Notes under the pieces: model-generated
The model's database searches: none
Seen by the model: only the letters and a program-made list of their open reading frames with translations
What the model was told of the DNA's origin: nothing
Source of the DNA: Gammaproteobacteria bacterium
GTDB lineage: Bacteria; Pseudomonadota; Gammaproteobacteria; Competibacterales; Competibacteraceae
Assembly (NCBI GenBank): GCA_020047885.1
Contig: JAIFNF010000090.1
Span: 1-6,448 of the forward strand
Reading direction: 5' to 3'
DNA length: 6,448 bases
Program-made: the position numbers and the translations under genes
Shown: positions 1 to 6,113 of the stretch, one piece after another
Numbering within the stretch: position 1 is the first letter of the stretch
How the letters are laid out: each line of letters opens with the position of its first letter

Positions 1-84
1 CATACCACCTACAAGAAGGAGTTGGATGCCTTATTGACCCTCAAATTTCAGACCTTTGAGGAATCACAGGTTATGGCGGGGTGA
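1..84 (+). CDS. 3' end of an unrecognised gene (partial)
   Basis: The first reading frame is open from the window edge to a TGA stop and gives 27 residues, starting HTTYKKELDALL and ending SQVMAG. The charged, helical look is compatible with a real C-terminus, but I cannot place the family. The stop codon lies only about five bases before the point where chromate-transporter sequence on the opposite strand begins. That placement would fit the end of an inserted element whose gene runs almost to its edge, or a deletion that brought two unrelated segments together. No terminal inverted repeat was recognised. The body of the gene lies outside the window, so function is unknown, and the last few codons could belong to the neighbouring segment. 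Confidence 0.4.
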   Translation, partial: HTTYKKELDALLTLKFQTFEESQVMAG

Positions 85-87
85 AGT

Positions 88-188
88 ATAACCACGACCC
101 GATGCAGCTCCGGCAGCAACGCGGTCGCCCCGCCGAAGGCGACAAACGACAGCAGGACACATTCAAAAAACAGCTCGAAGACGATCAT
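88..188 (-). pseudogene. chrA: Chromate transporter, second subunit, 3'-truncated remnant
   Basis: The reading begins MIVFELFFECVLLSF and continues through FGGATALLPELHRVVV. This is the N-terminal hallmark of the second half of short-chain (two-gene) CHR-family transporters, which pump chromate across the inner membrane. The start ATG overlaps the stop of the upstream subunit in an ATGA arrangement, the usual sign of translational coupling in such pairs. After about 33 residues the similarity to the family stops. The frame continues into unrelated sequence (ILHPAIT...) antisense to the gene at the left edge and ends near base 48. A functional subunit is about 170-200 residues, so most membrane segments are missing. 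Recognition is by motif only, but the overlap and the neighbouring subunit make it strong. Confidence 0.72.
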
Positions 189-691
189 TTCCGCCCCAGC
201 GTCCAGTAGGCCACGCCGCCCGCCACCACCAGCCCGGCGATCATCACCAGCGGCATCGGCCAGCGCAGCAGGGCAATCGCGATCACGGTCAATGCCGTAA
301 ACGGCCAGAACAGCGGTTTCTGCGGGATTGCCATGCCCATCCGCCAGGCCATCGCGAACAACAGGCCGCAACCGACCGCCGCAATCCCGCGTAACAAGCC
401 CTGAGCCTGGGGTAACCCGCCGTAGCGGTCATACAGCAGGGCCAGCAGCAACACGATCAGCACCGGCCCGGTGAGCAGTCCCAGCGGAGCGACGATCGCG
501 CCGGGCAGTCCTTGGTAACGCTTGCCGACCACCACCGCCAAATTGACCACGTTCGGACCCGGCAGAAACTGGCACAGACCGAGCTGGGTGTTGAAGTCTG
601 CGGCGGTCATCCACTGGCGCTCTTCGACCAGCATCCGCCGGGCGAACGGCAACACCCCGCCGAAACCGCAGCGCGCGAAGGCTGGGAGTCG
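185..691 (-). pseudogene. chrA: Chromate transporter, first subunit, 5'-truncated
   Basis: This is a CHR-family membrane protein of the short-chain type, normally exporting chromate with its partner subunit. The sequence shows the conserved run FGGVLPFARRMLVEE, then CQFLPGPNVVNLAVVVG, then hydrophobic segments around GLLTGPVLIVLLLALLY, GIAAVGCGLLFAMAW and a closing pair after LLRWPMPLVMIAG. The C-terminus (YWTLGRK) is intact and its stop overlaps the start of the second subunit. The 5' end is missing. Family members begin with a first membrane helix before FGG, but here the frame upstream of PAFARCGFGG reaches a stop at 707-709 and offers no matching start. A GTG at 653-655 gives a 156-residue frame but would begin inside the conserved domain. 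Upstream the DNA becomes a FabH-like remnant. With both subunits broken, activity is unlikely. Confidence 0.75.
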
Positions 692-723
692 ATTCTGGCC
701 CGGAACTCATCGCCATTGCCATA

Positions 724-961
724 ATGACGCCGCCAGGGAAATCCCGCCGGCCCGGTGCGCCCCCAACGTGGCTTGAACCGCGACCGCCGTAGCCGGACTG
801 ATATAGTCCAGGGTGTCGGTAGCAACGATAATCCGATCCGGCGCGGACGGTTCCAACCCCGCTCGCGCCGATGCCATCCGCCCGGCGGCAACGGCTAAAT
901 CGGAAGCTACTTGATCCTCGGCCATGAAATAACCGGCGCTAACGATTTGGGCATGGCGCAT
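724..961 (-). pseudogene. FabH-like 3-oxoacyl-ACP synthase III remnant
   Basis: The start is well marked: ATG at 961 preceded by GGAG eight bases upstream. The protein opens MRHAQIVSAGYFM, like the N-terminus of ketoacyl synthase III enzymes, then jumps to AEDQVASDLAVAAG. In the family, roughly 35-40 residues containing the W/R-G-I-x-x-R block lie between these two parts, so an in-frame internal deletion is inferred. The next part, AGLEPS, RIIVATDTLDYISPATA and VQATLGAHRAGG, is a clear thiolase-fold match. The family pattern then expects a D-x-x-x-A-C motif carrying the catalytic cysteine; here it reads SLAAS and then LWQWR and a stop. The cysteine and the whole C-terminal half (His and Asn of the triad) are gone. 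It cannot be catalytic. Intact relatives make beta-ketoacyl chains or related polyketide/alkene precursors, but the original substrate cannot be told. Confidence 0.65.
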
Positions 962-1135
962 CAAGATTTCTCCAAAAAATGGTTCTGGTTTGCGGATGGG
1001 CGCTGCCGGGACTCTCAAGAACCCGGTCGCGACGAACTGCTGCCGACGGCTACACCACAATCTGAGTTTAACTAAGGCGATTTCCTGGAAAGAGAATACC
1101 TGTCTTGATCCCCACTCCAGCCAGACGCAAGAATT

Positions 1136-1211
1136 TTAGCCACGGAAAAACACGGAAAAGCACGGAAAATTCTTTCTTTTTCTGTGTCATTCCGTGTCAT
1201 TCCGTGGCTAA
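1136..1211. repeat. 76-bp interrupted palindrome built from 10-bp repeat units
   Basis: The left arm (1136-1170) is TTAGC followed by three tandem copies of CACGGAAAAN, where the last base is A, G and T in turn. The right arm (1177-1211), read on the opposite strand, is TTAGC followed by CACGGAATGA twice and CACAGAAAAA. The arms are both 35 bases long, pair imperfectly over their whole length, and flank a 6-base pyrimidine loop (TCTTTC). This is a direct observation. The design resembles dispersed palindromic elements with tandem CCACGGA-type units seen between genes in many environmental bacteria, but I cannot count copies in this genome. It lies between the pseudogene remnants and the 114-residue gene, and could also form a strong hairpin in RNA. 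Confidence 0.85.
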
Positions 1212-1279
1212 TCATCCGGGAGATGATGATCGATACTCGTAATGGTCTTTATGAGAAATCACCTAAGGGGTCCTATGCC

Positions 1280-1624
1280 ATGACTTCATCTTCCCCACTA
1301 CCTTCCCTGCGATTCTGCTATGCCGAAGCGCTCCACGCCAAGACTCTCCACCTGCTGGAAACGCTGGAGCAAGCTGAAGATCCAGCCAAACACCGCAGCG
1401 CTTTAGGCGATCTGGTGGTGGAATTGACCAATGCCGGAATGGACGACTATTTTCTCAAGCCACTCCAGTTAGCCAAGGTCGGTTTTGTAGTGCAACAGAC
1501 CGCGAATCTGGGCGTGGCTGGCGCGACCCGGATCATGGCGCCGATGATCCGCAATATCATTGGCCGCCTGGATAAGAACCAGTTGCTGACCATTAGCGGC
1601 TATATCCGGCAATTGATGGGTTGA
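1280..1624 (+). CDS. Conserved-type hypothetical protein, 114 aa
   Basis: I do not recognise a named family. The frame is also open upstream (from a GTG at 1184 inside the palindrome, with further ATGs at 1223 and 1226). The ATG at 1280 is preferred because AAGGGG sits nine bases before it and because the upstream part is repeat-derived. The protein is soluble, without a signal peptide or membrane helix, and looks mostly alpha-helical: LRFCYAEALHAKTLHLLETLEQ near the N-terminus, VVELTNAGMDDYFLKPL in the middle, and IMAPMIRNIIGRLDKNQLL toward the end. Base and codon usage match the neighbouring RIO kinase, 60 bases downstream on the same strand, so the two are probably co-transcribed. A helper role to the kinase is only a guess from proximity. 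Well-behaved composition and a clear ribosome-binding site make it likely a real gene. Confidence 0.8.
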   Translation: MTSSSPLPSLRFCYAEALHAKTLHLLETLEQAEDPAKHRSALGDLVVELTNAGMDDYFLKPLQLAKVGFVVQQTANLGVAGATRIMAPMIRNIIGRLDKNQLLTISGYIRQLMG

Positions 1625-1684
1625 GCGCATCAACGATGAGCGGCGACTGGCGACAACGACCCCTGATCCGCGTATAAAGGGCTT

Positions 1685-2542
1685 ATGAAAATACCTCAAA
1701 GAATGAAGCCGTTGGTTGATGAAGGCTTGGTGGATGAAGTCCTCGGCCAGTTAAAAAGCGGCAAGGAAGCGCAAATTTATATGGTGCGCTGTGGCGACGC
1801 GATCCGCTGCGCCAAAGTCTACAAGGAAGCGCACCAGCGCAGTTTCAAGCAAGCGGTGCAGTACCAGGAAGGCCGGAAGGTGCGCAGCAGTCGCCGCACC
1901 CGCGCCATGGCCCAGCGCACCCGCTACGGGCAAAAAGAACAGGAAGCCGCCTGGCTCCACGCGGAAGTCGACGCCTTATATCAGCTCGCCGCCGCCGGGG
2001 TGCGGGTGCCCGCTCCCTTGGGTTTTGTGGAGGGCGTCCTGCTGATGGAATTGGTCGTGGATGCAGAGGGCCGCCCGGCCCCCCAGCTCCACGAACTCAG
2101 CTTGACCCGCACCCAGGCACGGGAGTACCACCTGCTGCTGCTCGCGGAGGTGGTGCGGATGCTCTGCGCCGGGCTGATTCACGGCGACCTGTCGGAGTTC
2201 AATATCCTGGTCGATGCGCAAGGCCCGGTGATCATTGATTTGCCCCAGGCCGTGAATGCCGCGGCGAACAACAGCGCCCGGATGATGCTGGTGCGCGATG
2301 TCGCCAATATCACGGCTTATTTTGGCCAGTTTGCCGACGAGTTGCTGACGACCGATTACGGCCAGGAAATCTGGGCGCTCTATCAACAGGGCAACCTCTC
2401 TCCTGAGGTTGAACTGACCGGATACTTTGAGCGCAGCGCCGTGGCCGCCAATGTCGATGAAGTGATGCGGGTCATTGAGGACGCCCGGGAAGAAGCCATC
2501 GCCCGCCAGGCGGCAGCCTTGGAAGCCTTGGAAGCGGCCTGA
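1685..2542 (+). CDS. RIO1-family serine protein kinase
   Basis: This is an atypical serine kinase of the RIO fold, cytoplasmic, 285 residues, close to the size of bacterial RIO1-like kinases. The nucleotide-binding stretch is SGKEAQIYMV (residues 25-34). The phosphate-anchoring lysine is K44 in CAKVYK, with a candidate partner Glu94 in HAEVDAL. The catalytic loop is HGDLSEFN (166-173), giving the catalytic Asp168 and metal-binding Asn173. The second metal aspartate is D185 in IIDLPQAV. The basic insert KVRSSRRTRAM (65-75) fits the flexible RIO loop. The last ~25 residues are Ala/Glu-rich and helical. In eukaryotes and archaea RIO kinases act in small-subunit ribosome maturation; bacterial substrates are mostly unknown. 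The ATG follows AAAGGG closely. It sits 60 bases after the 114-residue gene and converges on rtcB. Confidence 0.93.
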   Translation: MKIPQRMKPLVDEGLVDEVLGQLKSGKEAQIYMVRCGDAIRCAKVYKEAHQRSFKQAVQYQEGRKVRSSRRTRAMAQRTRYGQKEQEAAWLHAEVDALYQLAAAGVRVPAPLGFVEGVLLMELVVDAEGRPAPQLHELSLTRTQAREYHLLLLAEVVRMLCAGLIHGDLSEFNILVDAQGPVIIDLPQAVNAAANNSARMMLVRDVANITAYFGQFADELLTTDYGQEIWALYQQGNLSPEVELTGYFERSAVAANVDEVMRVIEDAREEAIARQAAALEALEAA

Positions 2543-2553
2543 ACGCCGGTTTT

Positions 2554-2592
2554 CCCCTCCTTGGATAAGGAGGAGGGGTGGCGCGAAGCGCC
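2554..2592. repeat. Two adjacent hairpins between convergent genes
   Basis: The first inverted repeat is CCCCTCCTT, a GGAT loop, then AAGGAGGAGGGG (2554-2578), which pairs with one bulged A. The second is GGCGC-GAA-GCGCC (2580-2592). They lie 11 bases after the RIO kinase stop and about 50 bases beyond the rtcB stop on the other strand. Neither strand shows the run of T expected of a classical intrinsic terminator, so a role in transcript 3'-end formation or stability for both genes is inferred from position only. The continuing sequence CGGGGTGGTTCG resembles widespread GC-rich dispersed intergenic repeats; copy number is unknown. Confidence 0.6.
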
Positions 2593-2640
2593 GGGGTGGT
2601 TCGAAGCCGTGATTCCACAACCTGGATCGGATTCCCCGAT

Positions 2641-3837
2641 TCAACCTTTCACACACACGACCTGCTTGAGGGTATGCACGATTTCGGTCAGGTCGTTCTG
2701 ATTCGCCATCACTGCATCAATGTCCTTGTAAGCGCCCGGAATTTCATCGAGCACGCCCTTGTCCTTGCGGCAGATGACGCCACGGGTTTGCTGGGCCAGA
2801 TCAGCCTCGGTGAACTGTTTCTCAGCGGCGGTACGGCTCATCCGGCGACCGGCGCCGTGAGCGCTGGAGCAGAAACTTTCAGGATTCCCCTTGCCGCGCA
2901 CGATGTAGCTGCGCGTGCCCATGCTGCCGGGGACAATCCCTAAATCGCCTTCCCGGGCGCGGATCGCCCCTTTACGCGTGACCCAGACGTTCGCGCCATA
3001 GTGGTTTTCCCGGGCAACATAGTTGTGGTGGCAGTTCACCACCTCGCTGGTCACCACGAAGGGCGGCAGATGCCGGGCCAGCGCGGCCAGCGCCAGGTCC
3101 AGCATGGATTGCCGGTTCTGCATGGCGTAGTCCTGCGCCCACTGCACGGCTTCGACATAGTCGGCGAAGTGTTCAGCCCCTTCCGGGAAGTACGCCAAAT
3201 CGCGGTCAGGCAACTGGATCATCCAGCGCTCCATATCCTGGCGAGCCAAGTGAATGAAGTAGTCGGCAATCGCATTGCCAATGCCCCGGCTACCCGAATG
3301 CAGCATGACCCAGACGCCATCCGCCTCATCCAGACACAGTTCAATGAAATGGTTACCGCCGCCTAAGGTGCCCATCTGGTTCATCCATTTGGAGAACTTG
3401 CCGAACGCCTTGAGCAGTTGCGGGTGGCGGTCGGTCAGCGCCTTCAGCCCCGGTTCAAAGGGCCGGGCCGCGTCGACCAGCACCCGGTCGTCAGGATGCT
3501 GACCCCGCCCGACCGGGACATCGCGGGTGATCTGGTCAAAGACTTTCTTTAAGCCTTTTTCGTCCAGGTCGTTGGCGGTGAGCGACAGCCGGGCCGCGAC
3601 CATCCCGCAGCCGAGATCAACGCCCACCGCAGCGGGAATAATGGCTTTATGGGTAGCGATCACCGAGCCAATGGTTGCGCCGATGCCTAGATGCACATCC
3701 GGCATCGCCGCGACGTGGTGGTGAATAAAGGGCAGGCTGGCGAGGTTGGTCAGTTGCGTTTTCGAGCGCTCATCGACGTCGTCGGTCCAGATTTTGACCG
3801 GGACGCGCTGGCTGGTGAGAACGGTTTGAATGGGCAT
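2641..3837 (-). CDS. rtcB: RNA-splicing ligase RtcB (3'-phosphate/5'-OH ligase)
   Basis: RtcB joins RNA 2',3'-cyclic phosphate or 3'-phosphate ends to 5'-hydroxyl ends using GTP and Mn2+, in RNA repair. At 398 residues it is close to the E. coli enzyme (about 408) and full length. Visible metal and catalytic residues are D74 and C77 in GVDLGCGM, H163 in GGGNHFIE, H180 in LHSGSRGIGN, H271 in CHHNYV, and the guanylylated histidine H327 in SSAHGAGRRMSR. The C-terminal signature RKDKGVLDEIPGAYKDID and the VCVKG ending are intact. The ATG at 3837 gives the expected N-terminus; the ribosome-binding site is weak (GGA about eight bases upstream). No rtcA, archease gene or RtcR-type sigma54 activator is visible nearby. 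It follows the acetolactate decarboxylase gene by 113 bases and may share its transcript or have its own promoter. Confidence 0.97.
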   Translation of the reverse strand: MPIQTVLTSQRVPVKIWTDDVDERSKTQLTNLASLPFIHHHVAAMPDVHLGIGATIGSVIATHKAIIPAAVGVDLGCGMVAARLSLTANDLDEKGLKKVFDQITRDVPVGRGQHPDDRVLVDAARPFEPGLKALTDRHPQLLKAFGKFSKWMNQMGTLGGGNHFIELCLDEADGVWVMLHSGSRGIGNAIADYFIHLARQDMERWMIQLPDRDLAYFPEGAEHFADYVEAVQWAQDYAMQNRQSMLDLALAALARHLPPFVVTSEVVNCHHNYVARENHYGANVWVTRKGAIRAREGDLGIVPGSMGTRSYIVRGKGNPESFCSSAHGAGRRMSRTAAEKQFTEADLAQQTRGVICRKDKGVLDEIPGAYKDIDAVMANQNDLTEIVHTLKQVVCVKG

Positions 3838-3893
3838 AGGCTATTCCGGTTTCCGCAGGCAGAGTGCATCCGGGTATTCAATGATCAGTTGTA

Positions 3894-3907
3894 GGGCGGC
3901 GCCGCCC
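3894..3907. repeat. Perfect 14-bp GC palindrome
   Basis: GGGCGGCGCCGCCC is its own reverse complement. It lies in the 113-base gap between the acetolactate decarboxylase stop and the rtcB start, about 45 bases after the former in transcription order. In RNA it could fold only as a short 5-bp stem with a 4-base loop and has no T run behind it, so it is not a convincing terminator. It may be a protein-binding site or chance GC-rich symmetry. Confidence 0.4.
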
Positions 3908-3950
3908 CATCCGGCTCCGTTCGCGCCGGCAGGAGAGGGGGAGTGAACGG

Positions 3951-4673
3951 TCACTTCTCGGCTTCGTGCAAATCCTGATCGATGTTGCGCTGAAAATCGC
4001 AGGTCAGATAATCCAGATTCATCGGCAATCCCAGTTCCAGGGTATTGATCAACTGTACCCCGGCTCGCACTTGCCGAGGCTGGCATTCCAGCAAATGGCC
4101 GCCATGCTGGCGGTCAGCCGATAGAAAGTGCAGATGCAGGCCGGGTACGTTGATCGATGCCATGAATCCGGGGGTAAAAAATCCGGCCAACGTACCCTCT
4201 ATCTCATGGAACTCAAAGACCGGCTGCTCCCGCGCGACTTCAACCAAGGGCCGGTAGCTCTCCTGCTTTGGCACGGATCGCACCTTGACATGGGCAAATA
4301 CGCCATCAATCCGCAGGGCGTAGAAAATATTCGGTGACGGCAACAGATTCAGCAGCCATTGCAAAAAGGCGGGGTAGTCGGTTTTTCCGGTCAAGGTATC
4401 CTGGCTCATCGGCTTGAAAAAGGTGACGCAGGCAAACGGCGTTAGGGCCTGGTCCCCGACCGGCTTTACTTGACCATCCGCGGTCATTTGATAAATCTGC
4501 CCGTCGAGCATCACCATCTCGCCATCGAGCTGATCAAAGGTGCCCAAGCCAAAATCGCCGTGCTGGCGGATTTGCGCAAACGGAATTTTTTGCTCGTAAA
4601 TGCCTTCGACCAGAGCATTAATTGGGGTGCATTGGTAAACGCGGCTGTCATTCATGGTTTGGGGGTACGCCAT
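3951..4673 (-). CDS. budA: Alpha-acetolactate decarboxylase
   Basis: This enzyme converts 2-acetolactate to (R)-acetoin and CO2, the second step of the acetoin/2,3-butanediol route from pyruvate. The 240-residue length is typical of the cytoplasmic forms, and no signal peptide is present. The zinc site is complete: H180 and H182 in GLHLHFLSADR and H193 in GGHLLE. The family's active-site features GDFGLGTFDQLDGEM (39-53, with Glu52) and the arginine in VKVRSVPKQ (R132) are present. The ATG at 4673 is taken as start; an internal ATG at 4655 (MNDSRVYQ) is also possible, and neither has a good Shine-Dalgarno sequence. It begins 24 bases after the stop of the FAD-linked dehydrogenase, so the two are very likely one operon. 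No acetolactate synthase or butanediol dehydrogenase is in view. The alternative symbol is alsD. Confidence 0.96.
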   Translation of the reverse strand: MAYPQTMNDSRVYQCTPINALVEGIYEQKIPFAQIRQHGDFGLGTFDQLDGEMVMLDGQIYQMTADGQVKPVGDQALTPFACVTFFKPMSQDTLTGKTDYPAFLQWLLNLLPSPNIFYALRIDGVFAHVKVRSVPKQESYRPLVEVAREQPVFEFHEIEGTLAGFFTPGFMASINVPGLHLHFLSADRQHGGHLLECQPRQVRAGVQLINTLELGLPMNLDYLTCDFQRNIDQDLHEAEK

Positions 4674-4697
4674 CCGTTGAAATTCGAGAGAGATGGA

Positions 4698-6113
4698 TTA
4701 ACCATCGATAGGACTATCAAAAATCTTTCCGGGGTTCATGATGCCATTCGGATCAAACGCCTGTTTAATCGCCCGTAAATAACTGATTTCCGTTTCGTCG
4801 CGGGTGTAATTCAGATACGGCTTTTTGGTCAAGCCCACGCCATGCTCAGCAGAAATACTGCCGCCATATTGTTGTAAAACGCCGAACAGATGTTCGCTGA
4901 CCGCGCCGCATTTCGCGATAAAAATCGCAGGATCCAATTCAGCCGGTTTGAGAATGTTGATATGCAGATTGCCATCGCCAATATGGCCGTACCACAACAC
5001 TTCGAAGTCCGGGTATTCCCGATTTAACAGCGCATCAGCCTCCGCCAAAAACGCTGGCGCCCGTGAAATTCGCACTGCCAGATCATTTTTGTAAGGCAGA
5101 TATTCGGCAATGGACTCGCTGATGTCTTCCCGCAAGCGCCATAATTCCTTCGCCTGGCTCTCGCTCTGACTGATCGCGCCATCCGCCAGCCAGCCCTGTT
5201 CCGCGCATTGCTCGAACAACGCCAGTGCGGTATCAGTATGCAACTGTTCAGGATTATCGAATTCAATCAGGACATAATAAGGGGTTGCGGCATCAAACGG
5301 CCGATGCAGCCCTTTTTTCAGCACATAGCTCAAGGCTGTTTCGGAAAAAAACTCAAAGGCGCTCAACTCCAGCTTGTTCCGAAAAACGTGATAGAGCGAC
5401 ATCAGGCTATCCAGATCCGGGACACCCAAAACCATCACTACCGGTTCGCGCAAGGGTCGGGTTAATTGTAAGGTCGCTTCAACAATCAGGCCCAGCGTTC
5501 CCTCGCTGCCGATGAACAAATGCCGCAGGTCATAGCCGCTGGCGTTTTTAATCAGCCCCCGGTTTAACTCCAACAGATCGCCGCGCCCGGTAATCACTTT
5601 CAGCCCGGTAACCCAATTGCGGGTCAGGCCATAGCGAATCACCTTAATTCCGCCAGCGTTAGTCGCAATATTACCGCCAATTTGACTGGAGCCGCGCGAG
5701 GCGAAATCAACCGGGTAGCACAGGCCATGCTCGCGGGCGAAATTTTGCACCGCCTCGGTCACGACTCCAGCCTGACAGGTCACGCTGCGGTCCACCGGAT
5801 CGAATTCCAGAATCTGGTTCATCCGCTCCAGCGACACCACGATTTCGCCCTGACAAGCGACTGCCGCGCCACTCAGGCCGGTGCGGCCGCCAGAGGGCAC
5901 CAGCGCCAGCCGGTGGTCGTTGGCGTAGCGCACCAGTTGCTGCGCTTGGTCAACGCTGCCGGGCAAAACCACCGCCAGCGGGTTCGGGGTGTAGAGTCGG
6001 GTCCAGTCGCGGCCATAGTGCAAACGGCTGTCGGGATCGGTGCGGACCTGAGCGGGGTCGATGAAAGCGCGAATGCCGTCCAGCAGCACCGCCGGTTCAT
6101 TGGAATGGGGCAT
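4698..6113 (-). CDS. FAD-linked D-2-hydroxyacid dehydrogenase (D-2-hydroxyglutarate/D-lactate type)
   Basis: This is a 471-residue member of the vanillyl-alcohol-oxidase/GlcD-like flavoprotein family, oxidising a D-2-hydroxyacid to the 2-keto acid. FAD-binding motifs are PSGGRTGLSGAAV (73-85), GSSQIGGNIATNAGG (141-155) and GYDLRHLFIGSEGTLG (193-208). The C-terminal substrate/metal site is complete: H377 and H384 in GHIGDGNLHIN, and E423-H424 in SISAEHGVG. R328 and K342 correspond to the carboxylate-binding Arg and Lys of D-2-hydroxyglutarate dehydrogenase. The closing FDPNGIMNPGKIF is typical. The wording KNASGYDL favours the D-2-hydroxyglutarate or D-lactate branch over glycolate oxidase GlcD, but substrate is not settled. 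The frame stays open 91 codons upstream to 6386, but that part has no family similarity and overlaps an inverted repeat, so ATG 6113 (MPHSNEP) is chosen despite a weak ribosome-binding site. It leads an operon with acetolactate decarboxylase. Confidence 0.93.
   Translation of the reverse strand: MPHSNEPAVLLDGIRAFIDPAQVRTDPDSRLHYGRDWTRLYTPNPLAVVLPGSVDQAQQLVRYANDHRLALVPSGGRTGLSGAAVACQGEIVVSLERMNQILEFDPVDRSVTCQAGVVTEAVQNFAREHGLCYPVDFASRGSSQIGGNIATNAGGIKVIRYGLTRNWVTGLKVITGRGDLLELNRGLIKNASGYDLRHLFIGSEGTLGLIVEATLQLTRPLREPVVMVLGVPDLDSLMSLYHVFRNKLELSAFEFFSETALSYVLKKGLHRPFDAATPYYVLIEFDNPEQLHTDTALALFEQCAEQGWLADGAISQSESQAKELWRLREDISESIAEYLPYKNDLAVRISRAPAFLAEADALLNREYPDFEVLWYGHIGDGNLHINILKPAELDPAIFIAKCGAVSEHLFGVLQQYGGSISAEHGVGLTKKPYLNYTRDETEISYLRAIKQAFDPNGIMNPGKIFDSPIDG

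Noticed and set aside
1136..1211. CRISPR-like array because of regularly repeated CACGGAA units
   Set aside because: Units are 10 bp, tandem without spacers, and mirrored into a palindrome, unlike CRISPR repeats of 20-40 bp with unique spacers.
1184..1279. N-terminal extension of the 114-residue protein from the GTG at 1184
   Set aside because: The added 32 residues come partly from the palindromic repeat and lack a ribosome-binding site at the GTG; ATG 1280 has a clear AAGGGG.
1976..2656. 226-codon open frame on the minus strand opposite the RIO kinase
   Set aside because: It is antisense to a gene with intact kinase motifs and shows no domain of its own.
2578..2943. Plus-strand open frame over the end of rtcB
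   Set aside because: It lies antisense to the conserved C-terminus of RtcB and begins inside a hairpin repeat; no similarity seen.
3894..3907. Rho-independent terminator after budA
   Set aside because: The palindrome has almost no loop and no T run follows on the minus strand.
3841..4086. Minus-strand open frame bridging the budA end and the rtcB upstream gap
   Set aside because: It overlaps the budA 3' end in another frame, has no family features, and ends just before the rtcB start by chance.
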